Shown: positions 1-6,201, numbered from the stretch's first letter. The stretch is 6,572 nucleotides of DNA from Chloroflexota bacterium (GCA_017743275.1 JAGHZG010000093.1:1-6572); one strand, 5' to 3'. The notes: a model not told the origin generated them from the letters alone. A program made the numbers and translations.

Positions 1-41
1 CCCAGCGGCTCTCCTGAACTTCGTTCAGGAGAGCCGCTGGG
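1..41. repeat. Perfect 19-bp hairpin at the window edge
   Basis: Bases 1-19 and 23-41 are exact reverse complements around a TTC triloop, giving a very stable stem (ends CCCAGCGG / CCGCTGGG). No T-tract follows on the plus strand; the next bases are GGAGGGGTGAGG. It therefore does not look like a standard intrinsic terminator for a plus-strand gene lying to the left. It could terminate a minus-strand transcript or belong to a dispersed palindromic repeat. The palindrome starts at base 1 and may extend beyond the window, so its full size is unknown. Confidence 0.85.
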
Positions 42-58
42 GGAGGGGTGAGGCGGAC

Positions 59-72
59 GGCCTGCGCTACGT
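59..72 (+). repeat. GGCCTGCGCTACGT dispersed motif, left copy
   Basis: This 14-base word occurs identically at 6312-6325, and its first 12 bases occur inverted at 6248-6259. All copies are in non-coding DNA. A short hairpin (71-75 with 86-90, GTCCC/GGGAC) directly follows it and ends about 20 bases before the -35 box of the downstream gene. It looks like a fragment of a dispersed intergenic repeat family. Confidence 0.55.
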
Positions 73-111
73 CCCCGACGATTTCGGGACACATCCCCAG
101 CCCGTCACGGT

Positions 112-139
112 TTGACAGGAATCCGCTCGTCGGTATAAT
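112..139 (+). promoter_or_regulatory. Consensus sigma-70-type promoter for the PLP enzyme gene
   Basis: The -35 box TTGACA (112-117) and the -10 box TATAAT (134-139) both match the housekeeping consensus in all six positions, with a 16-bp spacer. Transcription should begin around 145-148, leaving a leader of about 46 bases before the ATG at 193. The leader contains a GAGGAG ribosome binding site at 178-183. No obvious operator is seen, so strong constitutive expression is the simplest reading. Confidence 0.88.
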
Positions 140-192
140 GTGAGAACTGCCTGCTTTACACCCTCCAAAACCCTGATGAGGAGAAGTCGTCC

Positions 193-1659
193 ATGATAGA
201 CCTGAGCATCCACGAGACCGGGCTGGAACGAGCCGTCCAGCGGGCCCGAGAACGGGGCATCGTCATCCCGACCTTCGCCCAGATGAAGGACCCCACCCGC
301 ATCCCGGAGAGCATCCGGGCCCGCCTCCGGGAAGTCGGGCTGTGGGACGTGAACCCCCTCAACCTGTTCCGGATCACCTGGAAGAACGAGCCGGTCCCCT
401 TCGGGGGCGGGTTCGGCACCGTGAACTATCTGGAATTCCCTCCCGCCCTCACCGGAGTCCCGGCCCGCATCATCGCTCTGGTGGGCAAGTGGTTCCCCAC
501 CGGCGCCCACAAAGTCGGCGCCACCTTCGGCTGTCTGGTCCCCCGGCTGGTTACCGGCCAGTTTGACCCCACGTACCACAAAGCGGTCTGGCCCTCCACC
601 GGCAACTTCTGCCGGGGCGGCGCATATAACTCCGCCCTGCTGGGCTGCGAGTCCATCGCCATCCTGCCCGAGGAGATGAGCCGGGAGCGGTTTGAGTGGC
701 TCTCCCGCCTGGCCGGGGAGGTCATCGCCACGCCAGGCTGCGAGAGCAACGTCAAAGAGATTTTTGATAAATGCTGGGAACTCCGCCGGACCCGTCCGGA
801 CGTTTTCATCTTCAACCAGTTTGAGGAGTTCGGCAACTATCTCTGGCACTACGAGATCACCGGCCACGCGATGGAGGAGGTCCTGGAGCGAGAAATGCGG
901 CCCGGCGAAGCCTACCGGGGCGTCGTCCTGACCACCGGTTCGGCGGGCACCATCGCCTGCGGGGACTATATGAAACAGGTCTTCCCCACCAGCAAGGTCG
1001 CCGCCAGCGAGGCGCTCCAGTGCCCCACGCTGCTGATGAACGGCTTCGGCGGCCACCGGATTGAGGGCATTGGCGATAAACACGTCCCCTGGATTCACAA
1101 CGTCAAAAATACCGACCTGGTGATGGCGATAGACGACGCCGCCTGCCTGGCCCTGGTGCGCCTCTTCAACGAACCGGCGGGGCGGGCCTACCTGGTGCGG
1201 CAAGGCGTGCCGGAGGGACTGGTGGAGCGCCTGGACCTGCTGGGCATCTCCGGCATCGCCAACCTCCTCTCCTGCATCAAGTTCGCCAAATGGTACGAAC
1301 TGGGCGAGGGTGACGTCGTCCTCACCGTCCTGACCGACTCTATGGAACTCTACGGGAGCCGTCTGGAGGAACTGCGCCAGGAGCGGGGGGAGTACACCGA
1401 AGTGGACGCAGCGGCGGATTACCACCGCTACCTGCTGGGGTGCACGGTGGATTTCATGGCCGAACTGGGGTACTGGGACCGCCGTCGCATCCACAACCTG
1501 AAGTACTTCACCTGGGTGGAGCAGCAGGGGAAGACCTACGAGGAAATCCAGGCCCAGTGGTACGATCCGGATTACTGGACGGGCGTCCAGCGGCAGGTGG
1601 CGGAGATAGATGCCCTGATTGAGGAATTCAACGCCCGCGTGGGGCTGGTGTACGGGTAA
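193..1659 (+). CDS. Fold-type II PLP-dependent enzyme, cysteine synthase/TrpB-like
   Basis: This 488-residue cytosolic protein belongs to the fold-type II PLP superfamily (Pfam PALP). The sequence shows FPTGAHKVGA with the likely Schiff-base lysine K107, as in the GAHK motif of TrpB. A substrate/cofactor loop PSTGN lies at 134-138, and the phosphate-binding loop TTGSAGTIA at 247-255. A HRIEGIGD segment (288-295) recalls the HKIQGIGAG stretch of cysteine synthases. TDS at 381-383 may supply the residue facing the pyridine nitrogen. The protein is longer than O-acetylserine sulfhydrylase (about 310 residues) or TrpB (about 400). It has an N-terminal extension of about 80 residues and an aromatic-rich C-terminal tail from about 405 (YHRYLLGC, LKYFTWVEQQ). 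TrpB's ETGAGQHG motif is absent. The start is fixed by GAGGAG nine bases upstream and a consensus promoter. Fold and cofactor are secure; the substrate (a beta-replacement, lyase or deaminase reaction) cannot be read from sequence. Confidence 0.9.
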   Translation: MIDLSIHETGLERAVQRARERGIVIPTFAQMKDPTRIPESIRARLREVGLWDVNPLNLFRITWKNEPVPFGGGFGTVNYLEFPPALTGVPARIIALVGKWFPTGAHKVGATFGCLVPRLVTGQFDPTYHKAVWPSTGNFCRGGAYNSALLGCESIAILPEEMSRERFEWLSRLAGEVIATPGCESNVKEIFDKCWELRRTRPDVFIFNQFEEFGNYLWHYEITGHAMEEVLEREMRPGEAYRGVVLTTGSAGTIACGDYMKQVFPTSKVAASEALQCPTLLMNGFGGHRIEGIGDKHVPWIHNVKNTDLVMAIDDAACLALVRLFNEPAGRAYLVRQGVPEGLVERLDLLGISGIANLLSCIKFAKWYELGEGDVVLTVLTDSMELYGSRLEELRQERGEYTEVDAAADYHRYLLGCTVDFMAELGYWDRRRIHNLKYFTWVEQQGKTYEEIQAQWYDPDYWTGVQRQVAEIDALIEEFNARVGLVYG

Positions 1660-1691
1660 ACCGGTGTACTGGTAACTGGTATACTGGTTAA
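1645..1691 (+). repeat. Three tandem 15-16-bp repeats bridging stop and start codons
   Basis: Three imperfect copies lie head to tail: 1645-1660 (CTGGTGTACGGGTAAA), 1661-1675 (CCGGTGTACTGGTAA) and 1676-1691 (CTGGTATACTGGTTAA). Copies 1 and 2 match at 13 of 15 aligned positions. Copy 1 forms the last codons and TAA stop (1657-1659) of the PLP enzyme gene. Copy 3 ends on an in-frame TAA (1689-1691) directly before the ATG of the TPR gene. No Shine-Dalgarno sequence is present in the tract. Confidence 0.7.
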
Positions 1692-3944
1692 ATGGCCGGG
1701 AATCGTGCGGTTTACGAAGAAGCGGTACGGCGGGGGGCCGCCCGGGCGTGGGAGCAGCGCTGGGAGGAGGCCATCGCGGCCTACCAGCAGGCGCTGGATG
1801 AGTTCCCGGACGAGCCGGACGCCCTGAGCGGATTGGGGATGGCCCTGGCCGGGGCCGGGCGGGCCGAGGAGGCGTTGCCCGTCCTGCAGCGGGCCGCCAG
1901 CATGGCCCGGGAGAACCCCGTCCTGCAGGAGAATCTGGCCCAGGTCCTGGAGCGCCTGGGCCGTCCCCAGGAGGCGGCCCAGGTGTACCTCCAGGCCGCC
2001 GACCTCTACGTCCGTCAGCAGGCCCAGAGTCTGGCCGTGGAGCGGTGGAAAGACGCCGTCCGCGCCGACCCGACCTGCATCCCGGCCCACGTCAACCTCC
2101 TCCGCGTCTATCTGGCTCAGCAGAAACACCGCGAGGCCATCGCCGAGTACCTGGCCCTGGCGACCCTGTACCGGGACCGGGGCGAGACGGAGAAGGCGAT
2201 GGAACTCTGCCAGTACGCCCTGAAACTGGACCCGCGCCATCCGGACATTCTGGCGTTGATGGACGCGCTCCGTTACGGAATCCCAACGAGTGTGGGGACA
2301 GGGCCCCTGGAAGCCCTCGCGGAGGAATTGCCGGGAGAGCGACCGGAGGGGGAAACTCCCGTAGAGACGGCCCGACGCACTGCGCTGGCCCAACTGGCCG
2401 AAGTGGTCTTTGAGGAAACGCCTCCCCAAACCGGCCCCCTCATCCTCCGCCCCCTCTCCAAGCGGGAGATTGACACGCTGATCAGCCGGGCAATTGACTG
2501 TCAGGCCCGGGGCGAAGTGGACGAGGCCGTTGCCTGCTACGAAGAGGTCCTGAGAGGTGGTGTCGTTGAACCGGCGGTCAATTTCAACCTGGGGCTCCTG
2601 TATCAGCAGAAACTGCAGTTGGAGGACGCGATTGCCCAGTTCCAGCAATCCGTGTCCAGCCCTCAGTACCGGTTAGGCAGTCTCTTCGCTCTGGGGGAGT
2701 GCTACCGGGCGCTGGGACGGATAGACGAAGCCCTGACGCACTTCCTGGAAGTGCTCAAAATCGTGGACCTGAGCACCGTCCGGCAGGACCAGGCCGATGA
2801 CCTGATTCGCCTGTACGACGAACTGGCCCATACCTACGCCGCGCGCGGGGAACGAGAACAGGCCGTGGAGTTCATCAATACGCTGATCGCTTTCCTCAGC
2901 GCGAAGGGCTGGGAAGACAAGGTCCTTCAGGCCCGGCAGCGATTAGACCTGCTCTCCCGCGAGGGGCCGGTATTGAGCCTGGCCGAGATACTGGCCGTCC
3001 CGGGCTCGGAGCGCGTCATTCAGTCCCTCGGCCTGGCCCAGGAGTACCTGCGCCGCAACATGGTCCGGGCGGCTATGGATGAGTTGATGAGCGCTGTGGA
3101 GCGGGCTCCCACACTCCTTCCGATCCACCGTCAGATCGGAGAAACCCTGGTCGCGATGGGGCGGACGGAGCAGGCGGTGGGGAAGTTCCTGGCGATTGCG
3201 GACACGTACCGGGTTCGGGGCAATTTCTCTCAGGCGGTGGCGATGTACGAACGGACCCTCCGTCTGGCGCCGATGAACATCCCGGCCCGCCTGAAACTGA
3301 TAGACCTTCTGGTCAGCCTGGGGGAGATTGACCGGGCCCTGGAACACTATCTGGCTCTGGGGGACGCCTACTACCAGATGGCCCAACTGAACCAGGCGCG
3401 GGAGAAATACAACGAGGCGCTGCAACTGGCCCCGCGCGGGAGCCCCGACCGCCATTGGGAGGTCAAATTCCTTCACCGAATCGGCGATATTGACCTGCAG
3501 CTGGTGGAATGGCGACGGGCGATTTCCGTCTACGAGCGCATCCGGGACCTGGCCCCGGACGACGAGATGGCGCGCTTCACCCTGATGGACCTCTACGAGC
3601 GCCTGGGACGGCCGGACCGGGCCATCGCGGAACTGGACGGCCTGCTTCAGCATTACGTGCAGTCTGGAAAAGTTCCAAAAGCGGTCTCTGTTCTGGAGAA
3701 AATGGTGCAGGAGAAGCCGGGGGCCATTCCGCTACGGGCCCGCCTGGCCCAACTGTATCTGAACGTGGGGAGAAAAGAGGACGCACTGCGGGAACTGGAT
3801 ATACTGGGCGACCTGCAACTTCAGGCCGGAAAGGTGAAGGATGCGATTGCGACCATTCAGGTCATCCTGCGGCTGCGCCCGCCCAACGCCGAGGCCTACC
3901 GTCAGTTGCTGGAGCAACTGCAGGCCGGGCAGGTTCCGGCGTAA
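1692..3944 (+). CDS. Large tetratricopeptide repeat (TPR) protein
   Basis: This is a 750-residue protein made almost wholly of helix-turn-helix TPR units. Typical signatures are WEEAIAAYQQALDEFPD (24-40), REAIAEYLALATLYRDRGE (147-165), DEALTHFLEVLK (345-356), SQAVAMYERTLRLAP (513-527) and NQAREKYNEALQLAP (567-581). Three repeat blocks are visible: about 14-195, 257-420 and 440-740. The first two are separated by a Pro/Glu-rich linker (about 196-255). There is no signal peptide or membrane helix, so it is probably a cytosolic scaffold. No catalytic domain is seen, and the partners cannot be predicted. An in-frame stop (1689-1691) abuts the ATG, so translation cannot start earlier. No in-frame GTG or TTG is seen close downstream, and the next methionine is residue 50. 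There is no Shine-Dalgarno site. The gap to the PLP gene is 32 bases with no promoter seen, suggesting co-transcription and possibly coupled translation. Confidence 0.9.
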   Translation: MAGNRAVYEEAVRRGAARAWEQRWEEAIAAYQQALDEFPDEPDALSGLGMALAGAGRAEEALPVLQRAASMARENPVLQENLAQVLERLGRPQEAAQVYLQAADLYVRQQAQSLAVERWKDAVRADPTCIPAHVNLLRVYLAQQKHREAIAEYLALATLYRDRGETEKAMELCQYALKLDPRHPDILALMDALRYGIPTSVGTGPLEALAEELPGERPEGETPVETARRTALAQLAEVVFEETPPQTGPLILRPLSKREIDTLISRAIDCQARGEVDEAVACYEEVLRGGVVEPAVNFNLGLLYQQKLQLEDAIAQFQQSVSSPQYRLGSLFALGECYRALGRIDEALTHFLEVLKIVDLSTVRQDQADDLIRLYDELAHTYAARGEREQAVEFINTLIAFLSAKGWEDKVLQARQRLDLLSREGPVLSLAEILAVPGSERVIQSLGLAQEYLRRNMVRAAMDELMSAVERAPTLLPIHRQIGETLVAMGRTEQAVGKFLAIADTYRVRGNFSQAVAMYERTLRLAPMNIPARLKLIDLLVSLGEIDRALEHYLALGDAYYQMAQLNQAREKYNEALQLAPRGSPDRHWEVKFLHRIGDIDLQLVEWRRAISVYERIRDLAPDDEMARFTLMDLYERLGRPDRAIAELDGLLQHYVQSGKVPKAVSVLEKMVQEKPGAIPLRARLAQLYLNVGRKEDALRELDILGDLQLQAGKVKDAIATIQVILRLRPPNAEAYRQLLEQLQAGQVPA

Positions 3945-3945
3945 A

Positions 3946-3972
3946 ACCACGAAGGACACGAAGGACACGAAG
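3946..3972 (+). repeat. Period-9 GAAGGACAC repeat tract
   Basis: Directly after the TPR stop codon lies ACCAC followed by GAAGGACAC twice (3951-3968) and a partial third copy. The same ACCACGAAGGACACGAAG core recurs at 4147-4164. A short inverted repeat, CACGAA (3966-3971) with TTCGTG (3981-3986), encloses a run of six T. This family of spacer repeats recurs in many bacterial genomes (general knowledge, not checked here) and often yields spurious small ORFs. Confidence 0.75.
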
Positions 3973-3990
3973 TTTTTTAATTCGTGAGTT

Positions 3991-4094
3991 CACTGCAAAA
4001 ACTCATCGCAGAGAACGCGGAGAGCGCAGAGATTTTCTTAAATATTGCTCTGCGTACTCTGCGGTCTCTGCGATAAAGAACCCTTTTTGCAGTG
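3991..4094. repeat. Nested palindromic element with CGCAGAG repeats
   Basis: The outer arms CACTGCAAAAA (3991-4001) and TTTTTGCAGTG (4084-4094) are an exact 11-bp inverted repeat. Inside them a second stem pairs 4007-4031 with 4048-4072, matching at 21 of 25 positions around a 16-base AT-rich loop. The inner arms are built from the word CGCAGAG. The octamer AATTCGTG occurs on both sides (3979-3986 and 4100-4107). The structure lies between convergent genes and could slow or stop transcription from the left, although its T-run (4084-4088) is not adjacent to the inner stem. Confidence 0.75.
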
Positions 4095-4114
4095 GAGTCA
4101 ATTCGTGCAAAAAG

Positions 4115-4247
4115 GTAACTACCTACCCAAGAACCGTTTCATAAAAACCACGAAGGACACGAAGGCCGCACAAAGGGCACGAAGGATGATATTTTATCCC
4201 TTTGTGTCCTTTGTGAGTACTTTGTGTCCTTTGTGGTAGGTAATTAC
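4115..4247. repeat. Nested palindromic element with GAAGGACAC/CTTTGTGTC arms
   Basis: The outer arms are 4115-4127 (GTAACTACCTACC) and 4235-4247 (GGTAGGTAATTAC), inverted with 12 of 13 positions matching. Inside, 4147-4187 pairs with 4196-4237 around an 8-base loop, GATATTTT. Several of the mismatches between the inner arms are G-T pairs. The word GCAAAAAGG flanks the whole unit as a direct repeat (4107-4115 and 4248-4256). It fills the spacer up to the purA stop codon and is built on the same nested plan as its left neighbour. Confidence 0.78.
4141..4237 (-). terminator. Probable intrinsic terminator of the purA operon
   Basis: Read on the minus strand, the transcript leaving purA meets a long stem (4237-4196 pairing with 4187-4147). 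The stem's last base T runs straight into TTTTAT (4146-4141), giving five consecutive T. This is the normal arrangement of a factor-independent terminator. The stem is unusually long because it is made of dispersed repeat sequence, and it begins about 20 bases after the purA stop codon. Confidence 0.5.
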
Positions 4248-4257
4248 GCAAAAAGGA

Positions 4258-5544
4258 TTATCCCCGCCGCACCACTTCTTCCCGCTCTGGCCCCACCCCG
4301 ATCAAAGTGATCGGGACGCCGACCGCTTCCTCTATCCGCTTCACGTAGGCCCGCGCCGTCTCGGGCAGGTCCTCCCAGCGGCGGGCCGAACGAATCTCCT
4401 CCGTCCAGCCCGGGAGTTCTTCGTACACCGGCTGCCAGCGGGCGACCTCCTCAGCCCCCCACTCGCCAGGGAAGCGCTCTATCCGCTCCCCGCCCCGTCC
4501 GTACGCCACGGCCACCTTCAGCGGCTGAATCCCGGTCAGCACGTCCAGTTTGGTCAGTGCCAGTTCGGTCAGCCCGTTGACCTGCGCCGCGTAGCGCAGG
4601 ATGGGGAGGTCCAGCCAGCCGCAGCGCCGGGGGCGGCCGGTGGTGGTGCCGTACTCCCCTCCGGCCTGACGGATGCGGTCGCCGATGGCGTCGGTCAGTT
4701 CGGTGGGGAAAGGCCCGGCGCCCACGCGCGTCGTATAGGCCTTGGCGACGCCGATGACCCGCGCCACCGCCTGTGGCCCGAAGCCCAGTCCCGTCAGCGC
4801 GCCGCCCGCCACGCATGAGGAACTGGTCACATACGGATAGGTGCCGTGATCCAGGTCCAGCAGGGTCCCCTGAGCCCCTTCGCAGAGGACAATCTGTCCG
4901 GCCGCCAGCGCGCGGGCGACCAGTTCGGAACTGTCGGCCAGATAGGGGCGCAGCCGCCGGGCCAGGGCGACGGATTCCGCCACCGTCTCGTCCACGGGCA
5001 GCGGTTCCAGGCCGTAGTGTTCATGGAGCAGGCGATTGTGGGACTGGACCAGGGCCCGCACCCGCTCGCCGAATGCCTCCGGGTCGGCCATCTGGCCAGC
5101 GCGCAGGCCCACGCGGGCGGCCTTGTCGGCGTAGACGGGGCCGATGCCCCGGCGGGTGGTGCCGATGGCCTCCCGCCCCCGGGCTGCCTCCCGGGCGCCG
5201 TCCAGCGCGCGGTGGGTGGGGAGGATGATGTGGGCCGCCGCTGCCAGTTTGACCCGCTCCGGCCCCACGTCCACCCCCAGCGCCGCCAGTTCGTCCAGTT
5301 CCGCTGCCAGTTGGACCAGGTTGACCACCACCCCCGCCCCGATCAGGCAGGTCACATGGGGGTGCAGAATGCCGGAGGGGACCAGGTGCAGGCGGAGGGT
5401 GTGGCCCAGCGCGACCACGGTATGGCCGGCGTTGTCGCCGCCGTTGTAGCGGGCAACGATATGGGCCTGGCGGGCCAGGCCGTCCACAACTCGGCCTTTT
5501 CCTTCATCTCCCCACTGAGCCCCGACAACGATGATCGCCGGCAT
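4258..5544 (-). CDS. purA: Adenylosuccinate synthetase
   Basis: PurA joins IMP and aspartate using GTP, the first committed step from IMP to AMP, in the cytosol. The 428-residue product matches the usual family length (E. coli about 432). It has the N-terminal VVGAQWGDEGKG loop with catalytic Asp13, and His41 in NAGHTVV. IMP- and GTP-site motifs follow: IGTTRRGIGPVYADK (127-141), EGAQGTLLDLDHGTYPYVTS (222-241), TTRVGAGPFPTEL (271-283) and GTTTGRPRRCGWLDLPI (299-315). The C-terminus ends in ITLIGVGPERE. Two small departures from common sequences are Arg131, where Gly is usual, and SSSCVAGG (241-248), where SSNTTAGG or SSSPTAGG is usual; neither removes a known catalytic residue. I chose the ATG at 5544 because AAAGGAGG sits six bases upstream and the family starts there. 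A GTG at 5571 would add nine unneeded residues. It follows the zinc-ribbon gene in a likely operon. Confidence 0.97.
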   Translation of the reverse strand: MPAIIVVGAQWGDEGKGRVVDGLARQAHIVARYNGGDNAGHTVVALGHTLRLHLVPSGILHPHVTCLIGAGVVVNLVQLAAELDELAALGVDVGPERVKLAAAAHIILPTHRALDGAREAARGREAIGTTRRGIGPVYADKAARVGLRAGQMADPEAFGERVRALVQSHNRLLHEHYGLEPLPVDETVAESVALARRLRPYLADSSELVARALAAGQIVLCEGAQGTLLDLDHGTYPYVTSSSCVAGGALTGLGFGPQAVARVIGVAKAYTTRVGAGPFPTELTDAIGDRIRQAGGEYGTTTGRPRRCGWLDLPILRYAAQVNGLTELALTKLDVLTGIQPLKVAVAYGRGGERIERFPGEWGAEEVARWQPVYEELPGWTEEIRSARRWEDLPETARAYVKRIEEAVGVPITLIGVGPEREEVVRRG

Positions 5545-5550
5545 CGGGGG

Positions 5551-5579
5551 CCTCCTTTCAACCGGACACACCCGTGTCC
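5551..5579 (-). promoter_or_regulatory. purA ribosome binding site with upstream hairpin
   Basis: On the minus strand AAAGGAGG (5558-5551) lies six bases before the purA ATG and decides the start codon. Five bases upstream of it is a perfect 6-bp hairpin (GGACAC/GTGTCC, 5579-5564, four-base loop). The stem does not cover the ribosome binding site. It may instead separate translation of the two cistrons or mark an mRNA processing point; that role is inference. Confidence 0.6.
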
Positions 5580-5583
5580 TGTT

Positions 5584-6045
5584 CTATTCTACCGGTTCCA
5601 CCACTTGAGGGGTCACGCTGACGCCGCAGTAGGGGCAGACCGCCCAGTGGAGTTGCAGGGGGCGCTTGCAGGCCGGGCAGGCCTGCTTGAGGCGGGTGTG
5701 GCAGATCGGGCAGAGGATGTAATCCGACTTGACCCGCGCGCCGCAGCCGGGGCAGATTTCCGGCTCCTCAATGGCCTGCAGGAGCGCCTCCTGCTCCAGC
5801 GAGCGCTCGTAGGCTTCCGCCAGCGTCTCGCGCGGGCGCAGCATCAGGTAGACGATCAGCCCGAAGAGAGGAATGAGCGCCACCAGCAGGGTGGCGACAA
5901 TCCATGCCAGGACGTCCCGGGAGCGAGCCCGCATATCCCGGAAGGTCCAGATAATGGCTCCGCCGTGCAGGGCGGTGAAAACGACGCCAGCACCCAGCGC
6001 CAGCCAGAAGACCAGTCTTGCCAGGGTGTCCAGAAGTCCTTCCAT
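5584..6045 (-). CDS. Membrane protein with PLDc_N-like helices and double zinc ribbon
   Basis: This is a 153-residue protein of unknown function. Residues about 9-33 and 46-69 form two hydrophobic helices. The second (AWIVATLLVALIPLFGLIVYLMLRP, 47-71) resembles the PLDc_N module found at the N-terminus of cardiolipin-synthase-like proteins, but no phospholipase domain follows. A short charged linker (70-96) leads to four CPxC pairs: C98/C101, C112/C115, C123/C126 and C137/C140. These fit two consecutive zinc ribbons (double zinc ribbon, DZR type), probably on the cytoplasmic side. There is no cleavable signal peptide. AAGGAG lies five bases before the ATG, and a promoter lies 33 bases upstream. 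purA follows after 39 bases, so the two are probably co-transcribed. Membrane anchoring and zinc binding are well supported; the role (adaptor, regulator or protein-quality factor) is not deducible. Confidence 0.88.
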   Translation of the reverse strand: MEGLLDTLARLVFWLALGAGVVFTALHGGAIIWTFRDMRARSRDVLAWIVATLLVALIPLFGLIVYLMLRPRETLAEAYERSLEQEALLQAIEEPEICPGCGARVKSDYILCPICHTRLKQACPACKRPLQLHWAVCPYCGVSVTPQVVEPVE

Positions 6046-6077
6046 TGTCGCTCCTTGTTGATGTGCCCTGATAAGGC

Positions 6078-6106
6078 ATTATACCATTTATCTGCCGGAT
6101 GGACAA
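6078..6106 (-). promoter_or_regulatory. Sigma-70-type promoter of the zinc-ribbon/purA operon
   Basis: On the minus strand the -35 box TTGTCC (6106-6101, four of six consensus positions) and a perfect -10 TATAAT (6083-6078) are separated by 17 bp. Transcription would start near 6071, giving a leader of about 25 bases before the ATG at 6045. The -10 context GGTATAATG is the same as that of the promoter at 112-139. No purine-responsive operator or riboswitch fits in so short a leader. Confidence 0.78.
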
Positions 6107-6115
6107 CCAGCCGAT

Positions 6116-6143
6116 GAAATGACCAATGACGAAATGACCAATG
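6116..6143. repeat. GAAATGACCAATG tandem repeat, period 15
   Basis: The 13-base word GAAATGACCAATG occurs at 6116-6128 and again, identically, at 6131-6143. On the minus strand it reads CATTGGTCATTTC, a simple-sequence spacer repeat of a kind seen in many bacterial genomes. It lies about 10 bases upstream of the -35 box of the minus-strand promoter, so an effect on that promoter is possible but unproven. Confidence 0.75.
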
Positions 6144-6173
6144 GCCAGATGGCATTTCGCTGGCGTTTTGTGC

Positions 6174-6201
6174 GCCCCTGGGTAACGACCTACCCGGGGG
6201 C
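6174..6201. repeat. GGTAACGACCTACCC hairpin
   Basis: GCCCCTGGGTA (6174-6184) pairs with TACCCGGGGGC (6191-6201) around the loop ACGACC. Ten of the 11 pairs are Watson-Crick and one is G-T. The core GGTAACGACCTACCC (6181-6195) matches 4114-4128 at 14 of 15 positions, linking this hairpin to the palindromic element in the convergent spacer. The stem start TGCGCCCCTGG (6171-6181) recurs exactly at 6505-6515. Confidence 0.65.

Noticed and set aside
67..1494. A 475-codon open frame on the minus strand opposite the PLP enzyme gene
   Set aside because: It is an antisense shadow in GC-rich DNA: Pro/Gly/Asp/His-rich product, no domain, no ribosome binding site, and it lies over a gene with clear motifs.
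1572..2648. Long minus-strand open frame opposite the TPR gene
   Set aside because: Antisense shadow of the TPR coding sequence; its composition reflects TPR codons read backwards.
3946..4237. Possible CRISPR array from repeated GAAGGACAC words
   Set aside because: The repeats are only 9 bases, directly abutting, without unique spacers, and no cas gene is nearby.
4045..4239. Small plus-strand open frames in the convergent spacer
   Set aside because: They are translations of the CGCAGAG and GAAGGACAC repeats, a known source of spurious predicted proteins, with no start signals.
5545..5571. Longer PurA starting at a GTG at 5571
   Set aside because: The nine extra residues would be encoded across the strong Shine-Dalgarno sequence and are absent from the family; the ATG at 5544 is far better.
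6046..6077. Riboswitch or purine operator upstream of the zinc-ribbon/purA operon
   Set aside because: The leader is only about 25 bases, too short for a known riboswitch, and no palindromic operator is present.
4846..6117. A 423-codon plus-strand open frame across purA and the zinc-ribbon gene
   Set aside because: It overlaps two confident genes in antisense, and its low-complexity Gln/Gly/Asp-rich product resembles no family.
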